64,000 nucleotides of DNA, taken from contig NC_092563.1 of NCBI RefSeq assembly GCF_037975245.1, forward strand, positions 8,937,001 to 9,001,000. Reading direction: 5' to 3'. This document shows positions 53,292 through 64,000 of this stretch, in pieces; within the stretch, counting starts at the first letter, position 1; every line of letters begins with the position of its first letter. The notes under the pieces are model-generated. The model did no database searches. It had not been told where the DNA came from and saw only the letters and a program-made list of their open reading frames with translations. The position numbers were made by a program, and so were the translations under genes. Source of the DNA: Apostichopus japonicus. Its lineage: Eukaryota; Echinodermata; Holothuroidea; Aspidochirotida; Stichopodidae.

Positions 53292-54521
53292 GGCTATAGC
53301 AGAATTGAATCCCTGAAAGCGTTTCTTCTTAGTTCAGGAGTGGGCAGTAATAAGTTTTGGACTTCAGCATGATATTTTGTGCAAGGAAATGGTGTACATG
53401 AAAGTACCGGGCACATAATTGTTCAAATCTTAATTGATATTGCTGTTATTAAACTGAGAATGATTTGCATTTTTAAGAACATATATTAGTACTTTGTGAA
53501 AGTTATAGATAAGGGTAAATATGCTATTTCATTGCTCTCCCTATCTTGGTATACAGCCATGCTCTCACCATACTTAATTGTGGAGGTTTATGATGCTGTT
53601 TGAGATGCCATTTGTTTCTAAATCTAATCAGAAATTACTGAACAATATCTTAAACTGAGCTGAATTCTCAATATTAAAGACCTCAGGGATTTAATATGAC
53701 ACAAAACACTTGACCTTAACCTTTTACATTTGTCCCTAATTTAAGGGCTTGTTATTAGAGCGAGTACATTTAGTGACGGATATTGTCCAAATTTGTGTCC
53801 AAATATGATGCTGATGGAAGGTTATTTAAATTCAACGGACGTCAAAGTCTGGAAACCTCGAAAGCTGGCAAACTCAATTATTTCTGTAATGAATGGATTT
53901 TTGTTTTTGGTGTCACTAGGATTTCACCTTTCCTCTTTGAAGTGGCTGAGAGGGTTTTCCACTCTCACTAATGACTGTTATCTGTTATTAACATTCAGAA
54001 GGGTAATACCTTTGTAATGATCAAGTTTTCTTGAACTCTTTGCTGATGTTCTGCTACTTGATTTCAGAACACATATCCTCAGTTGCTCTGTCAATCAGGT
54101 GATTCCAGGTAGTATAAACTTATTAAAAAAAGGAATCATTTAGCCGGCTGGTTTTCTGGTTACTATTTTGTTTGGTTACAATAAACAATTGAAGTTTGTT
54201 CGGGAGGGACGGAGCCTAAGGTGGGGGGGGGGGGGGTTCTATCCAGATTCTTTGTTTACATGAAAACATGAAGTACAAATAGGTAAGGAAATGCGAATCT
54301 GACCTTTTGACGAACAGTAAAATTCAGACCAGCAATATAACAGTTAAGGACCTACGTCGGAGAACAAAACACTGTGAGGTGAGCAATCCTATATGCTTAC
54401 ATTATATAATAACAGAAAGCATGACCAGGTAAGCAACACTAACTGCTTGCACGCAATCAGAATGCACTATGAGGTATATAAACAGTCAAATAGCTACTTG
54501 TAGTAAAACAGAAGACATTTT
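53292..54521. other. No gene recognised
   Basis: Unique-looking AT-rich DNA with a long G-run at 54222-54236. Overlapping short frames at 53783-54017 lack any family motif. Confidence 0.5.
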
Positions 54522-54529
54522 GGAGAAAC

Positions 54530-54897
54530 CAAGGACGTAGGAACCGGGGGGCTGGGAGGCTCCAGCCCCCCAGTGAAAAATATGGGGGGGCGGAAGTATC
54601 ATTCCGCCCCCCGCTCCGCAAGTCAGAAAACCCCTTTTTCATTTCCAAATGAGAGAAAAATTTCATTTGGAGCACCAAATTGCATTTAAGGCCAGGTGAA
54701 AATTGCAAAATTCTTTACAAAATGGAGTGGGAGTTGAAGTGTGCTATATATTGCACCAAATTGCATCTGAGGCCACCTGGAAATGCAAAAAAATTCCAAA
54801 GGGGAGGGGGACACCCCCTCCCCTTAGACCCCTCCCCCAGGCCGGCCATCAGTCTTCAGCCCCCCCCCCCACTCAAAAGTACCTTCCTACGCCACTG
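54530..54897. mobile_element. hAT-like MITE
   Basis: The ends are CAAGGACGTAGGAA and TTCCTACGCCACTG, with a perfect 8-bp duplication GGAGAAAC (54522-54529, 54898-54905). G- and C-runs lie inside both ends. The internal GGGGAGGGGGACA segment resembles one in the element at 25951-26552. Confidence 0.85.
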
Positions 54898-55297
54898 GGA
54901 GAAACCAACCCTAACCCGACTGCATGTATACGATCGACCACGCAAACAACGTCAACAACTCTGACAATAGATTTTGAACTTTTGTAATACGGTCAAACAA
55001 TACCATCGCCCAGCACATAAACGTATAGCGTAATTAGATCAAACGATACCATAGTCCAGCAAATAAACCTATAGTGCCATATGATTGAAGTGTGCTATAT
55101 ATTGAAGAACATGGACATAGTGTAATTAAGCCAAGTAATATTATTCCGGCAGCTACAGACTATACCAGGGCTGTTCATACATATCCATATAATATCGGCA
55201 GCTATATATAGACTATAGCGGGGCTGTCCATACATATCTATATTATATCAGCAGCTAGACTATACCGGGGTTGTTCATATACGTGTCCATATTCTAT

Positions 55298-55600
55298 AAT
55301 AATAATAATCAGCAGTTATTTTTATGACGCTTAAGCTACCACAAATGTGGAAGAAACCCACAAGGGCTTATGGATTACAACCAGCACGTCGGGTGGCTTC
55401 CGATTCAACATTTTAACTCAATTTGGAATCTCTTCAAGTTAGAAAGTCATTTCGGATGGGAAAACCGTAGATTGCTCTTGGATTAAAAACCCAATTTTAT
55501 ATGACCGGCCGGGTATCGAACCCAGAACCTCCCGATTGCTAAGCCTCATTGCTTCAAATGCCATTGCCTGTATCCACTCAGCCACAACACCAGTCTAATA
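55298..55600 (-). mobile_element. tRNA(Leu/Ser)-like SINE with (ATT)n tail
   Basis: On the - strand the head has box A-like TGGCTGAGTGGATACAGG, an extended variable-arm region and box B GGTTCGATACC, as in class II tRNAs. A body of about 180 bp follows, ending in ATTATTATT at 55298-55310. No tRNA-type 3' end, so a retroposed SINE. Confidence 0.78.
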
Positions 55601-57790
55601 GACCACACCAGAGCTGTTTGGTCTGTGACCTGAAACACCTTCACTTCCGCTTCCGTTCCTAAATTTACCACTTTTATCTTATAGTTGAGGTTATATTGTT
55701 GTATCTTGCTATTACACGCAAACTGCTAATTGCTTGTTGCTATTTTGTTAGGTTTGTATGGAAAGCATGTACACTCTAAACACAATCTAGTCAAGCGAGG
55801 CTAAAGTCTAGTCATATCGACTGGTTTACGTTAGTCAACGATTATCCCGCCATAATCTTGGTAGAGATGCCTTCACGACTAACCCAAAAGGTCGCCTGAC
55901 CAGAACATAATGGTCACAGTTCTATTTTAATCTGGTCCTACAATAAATGTCAGCACTGGGACGAAACTCACTAGTCAATCAGGTTGATATATTCGTCACA
56001 TGAAAAAGCGCGGGAAAATATTAACAATTGTAGCGCCACGGTACGGCCTAGCGTACTGCACTGAACTATAGTACATTGTACACATACGTACACGACGAGC
56101 AAGGAACGTACAGCAGGGAGTTAGCACCCAGACGGTTACGGTACGAAAAATCAAAAAAATATTATCATCCAGTGATATTGTCAGTAACCATTGCAAGGTT
56201 AGTATATTAGACCAGTTTTCTTTGGGCCTTTGGCCAGTGTCGTTTGTTAGTCACTTAAAAAGTATATAGTATATTAGACCATAAAGTGTGTATTTTCGAT
56301 TATTCCAACTTGTGTACGAACAAGCTAAGATCTAGGTCCTAGGCTAGGCCTATCATGCAGTAGCTATAGGCGAATTGCCTAATGTTAAACCTAATGACGT
56401 TAAGCTGCCTTGTAGTTGTAGTAGTTGTACAGCACAGTTTATCGTAACAGTAGGCCTCCGTATATTTACAGTATCATGGTGGCCCCGGTATTCACGCGTT
56501 TCTCATGTTTGCAATGGATAATTTCTTTACAAAATAACAAACCTAAATTAAACTTAATATTTATAATCTGTATTAGAAACTTTAGCCTTAGGGGGATAGG
56601 ACCTTGGCTATATTATTCTTGAAATATTTTAGGGGGATAAATTCACAGCAGTGTTTCTCCTGCACTTTCAGGGGGGACATAGCCTAGGCTTAGGTCCTAG
56701 GCCATATTATTTATACCTAGATTAGGTTTGAGTTAAGGATTAGCCTCCAATTAGGGTCACCCTAAGATAACGAATTAACTAGAATAGTGTGTATGGGATT
56801 GTGTAGTTGTGTGCGAAACTGTTACACTAAATAAGCTGATTATTCCTAGGGCCTTATAGCCCCCTCCCCCAGGCCTAGCCCTAAATAGTTTTCATAAAAT
56901 ACAGAGGCTAGGCCTATGTTTCATTCGAAACATCAACTGAACATGACGCCAATCTTTTATTACCAGTTTGTCCACTGACCATCCTATCCAACAATCCCGT
57001 TAACAATTCACAGGAGAATACACTCCCCCTTCCAAAATAAACATTGGGGACCTTGGAGCAATCTAACAGCCTATTGCTGCCACAGCTGTGTCATATCAAT
57101 TTATAGGCCTAGTTGTCAGTAATATAGAGGGGGAATATTTCTGGACAATTGCACTGACTTGTCCGGAATTTTTGTCTAAAATTTGTTATATATTCTAGCG
57201 GCATGAGTTGGGACAGTTTTTTCTGCTATTTTTTAAGTTTGTACAAAACAGTTCCGATTCAGAACAAAGGTGGGTGGGTGTTTAATTTGTTGTAGCTGTT
57301 TGTAGGGAGTCATATAGCCTTGGACTAGGCCTTTTTTCAAGATGGAATATTCCTCGCTTTACCTGTGGTACCGTGAACCGCAGTTGATCCCCCTAGGCTA
57401 GCCCTAATTCCATTGGAAATAAAATAGGACATCTTTTACGGGGTGTTTCATTCAACTTTTTGGAAATACTACAATTTCAAACATAAATGTATTTGGTTAT
57501 CATTGTACACTTGACAAATGAAAATGTAGCTACCATAGCGGATTGATTAATGTTTGCACATGTTTCTTTTCCATACAGGTACAGTATCAAATGCATTCAG
57601 GCTTCTGTATCACTGCATAGTAATTTCACTTCCATTTCTACTGTTCATTTTAGTAATGGGATGTGATTAAATAGTTGAATTGTGACTGGTATCGTACCGT
57701 ACATGTTTACCCACATGCTGTACAAAATATGCACATGAACATTAGGGATGTGAACAAATAACAAAAGTTGTATGTCTATCACATTGGCAG
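55601..57790. other. Upstream of SAMD3-like exons, nothing resolved
   Basis: CpG-richer around 55985-56140 and TAGGCCTA-rich after 56330. It could hold 5' exons or a promoter of the SAMD3-like gene, but no exon was supported by motif and phase. Confidence 0.4.
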
Positions 57791-57873
57791 ATAGACGTCG
57801 TTTAATTGTGGAAGAGGATGCTACTAGCGAAGTGGTTAAGAAAGTCTATCCTTGGCTATTTGAAGATGAAGAG
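57791..57873 (+). CDS. SAMD3-like exon: RR-x-LI and YP-x-LF motifs
   Basis: The acceptor is ACATTGGCAG and the donor is GAG|GTACTG. The exon encodes RRRLIVEEDATSEVVKKVYP and WLFEDEE. The same motif pair occurs, decayed, on the - strand at 42745-42860. Confidence 0.6.
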
Positions 57874-60800
57874 GTACTGTATTAATATGTCTTTGTAGAT
57901 ATTATTTATTATACAGTAGTCTGCGTAAAAGTAAAATTCAATCTTGTGGTTTCAAAAGTTATGGACATTTGAATATATTCACTTTATGCCCGCCACTTGT
58001 TCGAACCACGACTTTGTTTTTCAAAAATCAATTCAAGACAGTGTTGCGCTAAGCAGTGCGATTGCAGGATTCCCACACTTTTTTTGCTGATACCGCTATT
58101 GGGAATTTGTAGGGGGGATGTTCCCCCTTAAAAAGAAAACCACTTTGTTTTATTCTGAGCTAGAGCCCGATCTATACCTTTATCAGCAAGATCACTCCGC
58201 AAAACCTCATGTCCTCATCCCAAGACTTGGGGAGCCTACTGCTCCTACATTGACCAGCTACAGTAGTCTCTCTCTACTTCTTTACCAATTCGCATCTTCC
58301 ATCCCTTTCGACATGTCTAAACCATCTCAATCTACGTCTCTGAACATAATCCCGAATATGTGTTAGTCCTTAGCGATCTCTTAACTTCTCAGGTGAATTT
58401 ACCATATGTACTGTATAATCTAATTGATCTCATTTAACCATAGATACTACTTGAATTAAAGCGACTTGAAGGAAAGACGACAATGGCACAGTTGCTTGGT
58501 GAAGGGCTTTCCAAGTATGGAGATGCCATAATCCGCTGCACTTTGAAGATGAAGCATCCCACTGTCATAGATACATCCATGGAGAAGGACGAGGGTGCCC
58601 GTTAAGGTACATTAGTAACAATTCAATCTGTAATTCACTATTCAAGTGATCATCACCCAGGTATGTGCTGGGTCTTCAAAATGGACTACGAGCAAAGTCT
58701 GAGGCAGGGCTGGATGCAAAATATGTCTTGGTAAGGGGGTATAACCATTCATATGTATGGTAGTGAAAAATAAACACCTTCATTAGACATTAACGTTTGT
58801 CGTCTTGCATCATACAGTCTGAGGAAAATAGGGCGCATCCGTACATACTCAGACTGTGGTAGCACTAAAAGGCTAGTGCACGCATTTGTCTCTTCACATC
58901 TTGACTCTTGCAACAGACTCATTTATGGACTGCCAAATAAGCTCCAGCGTTGTACGAGCTGCCAGGTTGGTTACCTTATCTAGGAAGTGTGAACACATAA
59001 CCCCCATCCTTGTAAATCTCCACTGGTTACAAGTGAAGAAGCGTATCATGTGTAAGTTAATGCTTTTGACCTACAAAATATTAAATAAACTTGCTCCATA
59101 CTATCTATGTAAACTTCTCAATATCAATGAACCGGTACATATTCTCAGGTCAAATGCTGCTACAACACTTATTGTACAAATGTCAGCACCATTAGTTACG
59201 GTGAGAGTTCTTTTTTCAGCAGCTGCTAAACTCTGAAACCAACTACCACCACATGTTTGAAATGCTAAATCTATATGTAAATTTAGGACCTTGTTAAGAC
59301 TTACTAGAGGGTTGTGTGATTTTAAATTATGCTGATTTAAATCAGTGTTTTTTTTTTAAATCACTGATTTAAATCACTTTTCTAATTCTTGGCAGGAAAA
59401 GTTGAATTTGTGGTAAGCATATTCTCTGAAATCAAGCAGTTCCTTATAAAATAGAGTCTCAATCAAGTATCAAAGCAATTTCAGTAAATCTGGGGGGGGG
59501 GGGGGGTTGTATTTTCAGGGAGAAAAATCCTTGTCAAATACACCGGTATGGCATGAGGCCTATCATGCTAAAACAAATTGAACAATTCTAGAAATTGCCT
59601 GCTAGAATCTCCTCAGAGTTCAGTTAAGTTCAGTAGAATAAGGATCAGGATGGACCCTGTGAAAGACCCTGTACCACAGATAACCCAGACTGCCAGATAT
59701 GATCATGGATGAACACAATCAAGTGCTCAGATGATAACGAGACAGGCTGTGTATTGACGGTAGATTGCATAAATTATGGCTGTGAAGTACTTCATTTGGT
59801 ACAAACAAGTGTTCTGTGTTCAACAAAGGGAAATTGGTACAGTATCATGGGCCACTTAGTGGAGGGTATATAGGCCCTAATTTTGAAATTATATTCAAGA
59901 CTGTTGACTTCCCTTGATTGTCCCGAAATCAAATTAAATCATTGGGCTGACTGCTCGTATGTGATATGGGTGGGTATAGATGTTTTTGGAAGATTTAGGT
60001 AACATTTGAGAGGAAATTGAACTTTTGATTATTGCAAACTTTATTCGATTATTAAAAAAAAAATTAAAAAATCAACTCTGAATTAGCATTTATATTTGCA
60101 ATATGGGTAATGTTTTGTATAATTATATATTTTCTGTGTGCAGTGCATTGCAGCATTGTGGTCTTGGACGGAATGCCCTATATAAAAACGTTTTATTATT
60201 ATTAAGGTTATTATAACATGTTTGAAGTTATGGATATGGATATAGAATGTCTATTCCAATTTCCAAAAATATATTGTTCAATATGCAAATCCATGGGTGG
60301 AAGTAGGTGGTATGTGACAACCTGCCCCCACTTCCCCCTATATGCCTATATGTATTATAGGCTACACGATATGCAGTTTGATCCATTTATATGATGCAAT
60401 GTTACATTGTTACAAGCTGAGTATATGGAAATCTAGTCTACTTACTCTACTTTGGAAACAGCTGTTGCCAGCTGAATCCTGATGTTCAAATTTTCATGTG
60501 TCAATCTGCTTGCTAGTCTGCTCTCTATTATCTTCATTTTACTGAAGACCTCAGAATATGGTATATGGTTGTTAATTCAGGGAAAACATGTTCTCGGACT
60601 TCAGGAATCTGTACGTATCAATGAAACCTATCTGCTTTGGGTCCAAGATACGAGTTTTGACAACTGATACATATTCTTGACAAATGGAGCAACTCTTTCA
60701 ATACAATCTCAGTATTTGATATTTTTCCATTAATGTTTCTATATTTTGCTTCAAATGTTCCTTATCAGTTATCATTGTCTTGAATCCCTCAAGCTGAAAC

Positions 60801-62686
60801 AATGACATGGATGCAATCATTTTTATGGCCCATGCCAGTAGGGGCCCACGACAAATAACTGAACAATTGGCTTAACTTAAAGATGCTTGCTTGGGTTGAG
60901 CTCATACTTGATATTACTTAGCTAAGTAGCCTAGACCTTATCAAATGATACAAATATCTTTGCTGAAAATAAGACCTGTGATGTATTTAGTACTCTACTT
61001 TAATATTATCACCTAAGCAATTTTTATCGAGTATTGAGTATTGCTCTCCGGACTGCAGATGAGTGAATCTGTGATATTTTTGTCCTATCGATGTTGCCAA
61101 ATATGACATAATATCACTCTTCTGAAATGTCATGATGTTATGAGTGCTTTAACATTCTGTTGTTGATTTTTCTTTTAGAGTCTAGAATGCATGCAGCAAT
61201 TCTGTCAGTTCCGACTCTACTGAATGAGAAGTTGGGTGCTATGATTGCATTTGCAGATGAGGATAGTGTAAGTACCCAATGTATTATTTAAATCAACAGT
61301 ATGTAAACTATGGGTCAAGGCCATCAGAGGTGGTCTGATATTGTATGTTACAGTGTCGAGGGTTCATCATGATAGTGCCCTGGTAGTGTTTCCTTTGGGG
61401 TATTCAGCAATTTTAGGTCTGATGCCATATGGGCTATTTCAGGAAATAACTCAAAATTAATATTTTCCTACAGATTGTATGGTCACAATGCTTAGAGTTT
61501 AATTGTCACGATAGTGTTTTGGTAGTGCTCCTTTGGGGTGTTTGGAATTTTAGGCCAAAGGTCATGTATGGGCCATATGGGCCATTTTGAACTCCTGAAC
61601 TCCGCCTGAAATCACACAAAATGTTTCTTTTCCTATGAATTCAATGGTGCAGTGTTGAGCATTTTTCACAGTGGTACTTAGGTAGTGCCTCCTTTGGGTT
61701 TTTAGGATTTGGGGGCCTAAGTCACCTGTAGACCATATGGGCCAATTTATGAAATCACTCAAAATGATAATTTTCATACAAATTTGCCCTAAAATTGGGT
61801 TTAGCCCTAACATTTGTTGGGGCATCTTTTTTTTTTTGGGGGGGGGGGGCATTTTTTGGCATCCTTATTTCTGGGGGGCCTTGAAATATTTGGGCCCTGA
61901 AAACCTTCTGTCTGCAACAAAGGCCCGCACATCTGATCATTATTCCCTAACTAAATATCACATGTATGACCTGGGAGTGTTCATAGCTGTAAATATAGTA
62001 AGGGCATCATCACAAAGGTAGAATAGACTAGTATGTATGTGATAACTGGAACAGAATGTTGGACAGATTTCAATCTGTAGTTGCAGTAACCATAACCCAA
62101 TGTGGATTTCCTGATCAGCCCCAAGTGTATTAAAATCATCTAGTGGAATGAATCCCTACCATGATGTAATTAGCTGTAACAAGATGTCATAACTCATGGC
62201 AAATATTCATTTCTCTCTAAAATACACGGAACCAGTGCACCATTTAGCTTTGTTGTTTCATTTATTCTATTATTTATATCATCAAAAATAGTATTACTTG
62301 TAGTGAATACGATGTACTGTAAATTGATTTGAAAAAATATTTAAGAAATTATTTATTTTGACCCTTCGTTGGTGGAGTATATTTGTTTGTTGGTCACTCA
62401 TGGCCATCATGTGGATCAGCCACCCCTCCCATTTTCTGAAACTGGAAAGCGCTGTATATTGAATACATATACCTTAATATCTTTGCAGGTTACAGACTTG
62501 TCAGACGTGCCAGTTTATATCCAGGTGACAGAGGATGAAGGTGTTCCAGAGTACACTGTGATAGTGGAAACCTTGCAAGTAGCTACTTTGAAAAGTTTGT
62601 TCGCAGCCATGTGCACTTATTTGGCAGTGTTCTATGTCCTAAATATGGCATATGAGCCTTTGCTGAAGAAAACCCTTCAGTTTTAA
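57791..62686 (+). CDS. SAMD3-like family protein, partial and frameshifted
   Basis: Four exons (57791-57873, 58444-58600, 61179-61267, 62489-62686) join in phase. They encode a run starting RRRLIVEEDATSEVVKKVYP with WLFEDEE, then ILLELKRLEGKTTMAQLLGE, MHAAILSVPTLLNEKLGAM, and finally VIVETLQVATLKSLFAAMCT followed by YVLNMAYEPLLKKTLQF and a stop. The RR-x-LI, YP-x-LF, E-x-R-L and AxxYxxNxxYP-like progression matches, from memory, the C-terminal region of SAMD3-like proteins, a multicopy family of unknown biochemical function in fish and invertebrates. The exon-2 donor is taken as GCCC|GTTAAG because the alternative leaves an in-frame stop and the wrong phase. The stop at 62684-62686 follows an oligo-T/oligo-A run; the +1-base frame stays open to 62781. 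Upstream exons were not found. The gene may be live with an assembly error, or decaying. Confidence 0.55.
58444..58600 (+). CDS. SAMD3-like exon: helical segment
   Basis: The acceptor is TTTAACCATAG. The exon encodes ILLELKRLEGKTTMAQLLGE, then a basic segment RCTLKMKHPTVID. GTTAAG at 58601 is the only donor giving phase 1 without a stop. Confidence 0.6.
58800..59340 (+). pseudogene. CR1/L2-type LINE reverse transcriptase C-terminal remnant
   Basis: Frame changes link IGRIRTYSDCGSTKRLVHAF, VSSHLDSCNRLIYGLP, ARLVTLSRKCEHITPILVNL and HWLQVKKRIMCKLMLLTYKI, then LNKLAPYYLCKLLNI. The SHLDSCN-x-LIYGLP and ARL-x-x-x-x-x-x-x-HITPIL-x-x-LHWLPV signatures are diagnostic of the C-terminal region of L2/CR1-type elements. 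It is 5'-truncated with small indels, dead, and inserted in an intron of the SAMD3-like gene in the same orientation. Confidence 0.85.
60120..60206 (+). mobile_element. SINE/LINE 3' end with (ATT)n tail
   Basis: GCAGTGCATTGCAGCATTG, GGAATGCCCTATATAAAA, then TTATTATTATT. Same tail module as at 41480-41611, more diverged. Confidence 0.55.
61179..61267 (+). CDS. SAMD3-like exon: LSVPTLLNEK segment
   Basis: The acceptor is TTTTTCTTTTAG and the donor is AGT|GTAAGT, a consensus site. The exon encodes SRMHAAILSVPTLLNEKLGA followed by MIAFADEDS. Confidence 0.62.
61360..61790. repeat. ~150-bp diverged tandem repeats in intron
   Basis: Three diverged units share GGTAGTG.TCCTTTGGGGT, TTTAGG and CCATATGGGC...AAATAACTCAAAAT. 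Located between the third and fourth SAMD3-like exons. Confidence 0.7.
62489..62686 (+). CDS. SAMD3-like terminal exon with frameshift
   Basis: The acceptor is ATATCTTTGCAG. The exon encodes VTDLSDVPVYIQVTEDEG, then TLKSLFAAMCTYLAVFYVLN and MAYEPLLKKTLQF, then TAA at 62684-62686. A continued frame (IVLHVDDTTPADKS and on to 62781) is reached by a one-base shift in the T4A8 run at 62681-62692. Confidence 0.62.
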   Translation, partial: VTDLSDVPVYIQVTEDEGVPEYTVIVETLQVATLKSLFAAMCTYLAVFYVLNMAYEPLLKKTLQF

Positions 62687-63284
62687 AAAAAATCGTTTTG
62701 CATGTTGATGATACTACACCGGCAGATAAATCAGTCAATAAAATTCTGGAGAAACTAAACATGCAAATCGCTAAAAATTGATGGCCTAATCACTGCTCCA
62801 GGCACCTACCATTTTTTGTACAGTTTTTTTGGCTCAAACTGTCATCACATTTATAACATAGAATACTACCTATCAATTGCACTAGCATATATGAGTCAAA
62901 ATAGGCTAAGGTGTTATAAAACTGTAACTAACTTGCAAATAATAAGTCATTGAAAATTTTTTCATTATCATTTGAGCTGTTGCGTGTGTTAGTTTTGACT
63001 TACAAAATGTTGTTATTTTTGGTTACGATGCCGAAGGCCGAGTAACCTATGCGATCAAGTTGGCATGTGTGAGGGTGCGTTTGTTTTGCTATCTGACCGA
63101 GGACTTGAACAAACCAATTTCAGGTCCTCGGTTGTGATTTCTAAAGAATCACCACGTCCTCGGAAGAATTCTATTGTATGGGGTATTGTTAATGTTACGG
63201 TACGTGGATTTGAACAATGGAAAATACAATGGGGTCCTCGGTCTGAACGAAACACAAACATGTATGTGTGTGTGTGTGTGATGT

Positions 63285-63855
63285 GACAGCTTGCTCGTAA
63301 ACACAATATCTCAACAACGACACATTGGATCAATGTCATATTGGACTGGTGATGTGTGGATGGTCCCTATTGTTTTTGTTCTCCATCACATGAATATTAA
63401 TAAGTGGGTAGGGCTTAAAGTAAAATTCTTAAAATGTCAATATCTTCGCAACGGTATGTCCGATCTGCTTCATACTTGGTATGGTGATGTAAGTGGTTCA
63501 TTGTCACATGACAATGGAATTTCATCTAATTAGTATTCATGAGTAGGTGGGGCTTAATCCTTAATTGCTAGAAATAGCTTGTAAACCTGAAATCTTAGAA
63601 ATTAAATGTTGAATTACTGTCATTTTGAACTAGTACATGCTCCATGATTAGTAGATGTTCCCTATTGTTTTTGTTGTTCATGACATGAATATTAATGAGT
63701 AGGCAGCAGTTAAAGTGAAATTCTTAAAATGTCAATAACTTTGCAATGGTATAACCGATCATCTCCATACTTTGTTGATTGGTGGTGGATAATAATAGTT
63801 ACATTTTCATATGAAAATAACATGTAACCTCATTAATATTCATGTGTTTGTTGGC
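63285..63855. repeat. Dispersed family copy, two ~290-bp units
   Basis: Two diverged units with CGTAAACACAATATCTCAAC, CCCTATTGTTTTTGTT, ATGAATATTAAT(A/G)AGT and AAATTCTTAAAATGTCAATA. Related to 17.4-18.1 kb. Confidence 0.75.
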
Positions 63856-64000
63856 CATATCGCATTTGTTGTCCCTCATTCCTAAACTCCTGTCATTCGT
63901 CACGTTTGACATGTTTTCCTTGTTCCTGGGAGCTTGCTGATCTTATCTATATTTGTTTTGCTTTATAAAACCATGAAATTGGCTAGCCAGGCCATTAAAT

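Noticed and set aside
54680-54987. Two overlapping 94-codon frames
   Set aside because: They cover the hAT-like MITE at 54530-54897 and its C-runs.

Overview
The window is gene-poor, repeat-rich animal DNA: spliced genes with GT-AG introns, long (TA)n tracts, many poly-C/poly-G runs, frequent TAGGCCTA-type words, tRNA-derived SINEs, non-LTR retrotransposons and many small DNA transposons. This composition, with C-type lectin and nidogen-type extracellular modules, fits a marine invertebrate deuterostome. An echinoderm is my best guess, from composition and gene content only.

Three spliced coding units can be supported. (1) On the + strand at about 12.9-19.45 kb lie the last four exons of a penta-EF-hand protein of the PDCD6/ALG-2 family; its first exon was not found. 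(2) On the - strand from 46.76 kb down to 25.27 kb, six phase-compatible exons encode a secreted-type protein with a NIDO (nidogen-like) domain followed by one C-type lectin domain carrying EPN and WND motifs; its 5' exon(s) are missing. Genes 1 and 2 converge across a 5.8 kb intergenic stretch with several minisatellites. (3) On the + strand at 57.8-62.7 kb, four exons encode part of a protein that I place, from memory of the family pattern, with the SAMD3-like multicopy family. A one-base frameshift truncates its end.

Most of the rest is mobile DNA, often nested. At 2.4-6.8 kb are hAT-like MITEs with 8-bp target duplications (one inserted in another) and a 435-bp perfect palindrome. A CACTA/EnSpm-like element of about 7.6 kb (38.93-46.56 kb) fills nearly all of one intron of the NIDO-lectin gene; it holds a decayed second SAMD3-like gene and a hAT-like element with its own 8-bp duplication. 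A TTAA-flanked MITE occurs three times (19.8, 46.8 and 50.0-53.3 kb); the third copy is split by a 5'-truncated LINE with endonuclease and reverse transcriptase. A 2.3 kb element at 32.5-34.8 kb has long inverted ends, an internal 105-bp satellite and a Helentron-like insertion.

Tandem repeats are also common inside introns. They include a 27-bp array in PDCD6 intron 2 and a five-fold duplication of the splice-donor end of a PDCD6 exon. A dispersed family carrying AGGTCAAAGGTCA (DR1) motifs recurs across the window. I see no CRISPR arrays, rRNA genes, bacterial operons or viral genes.
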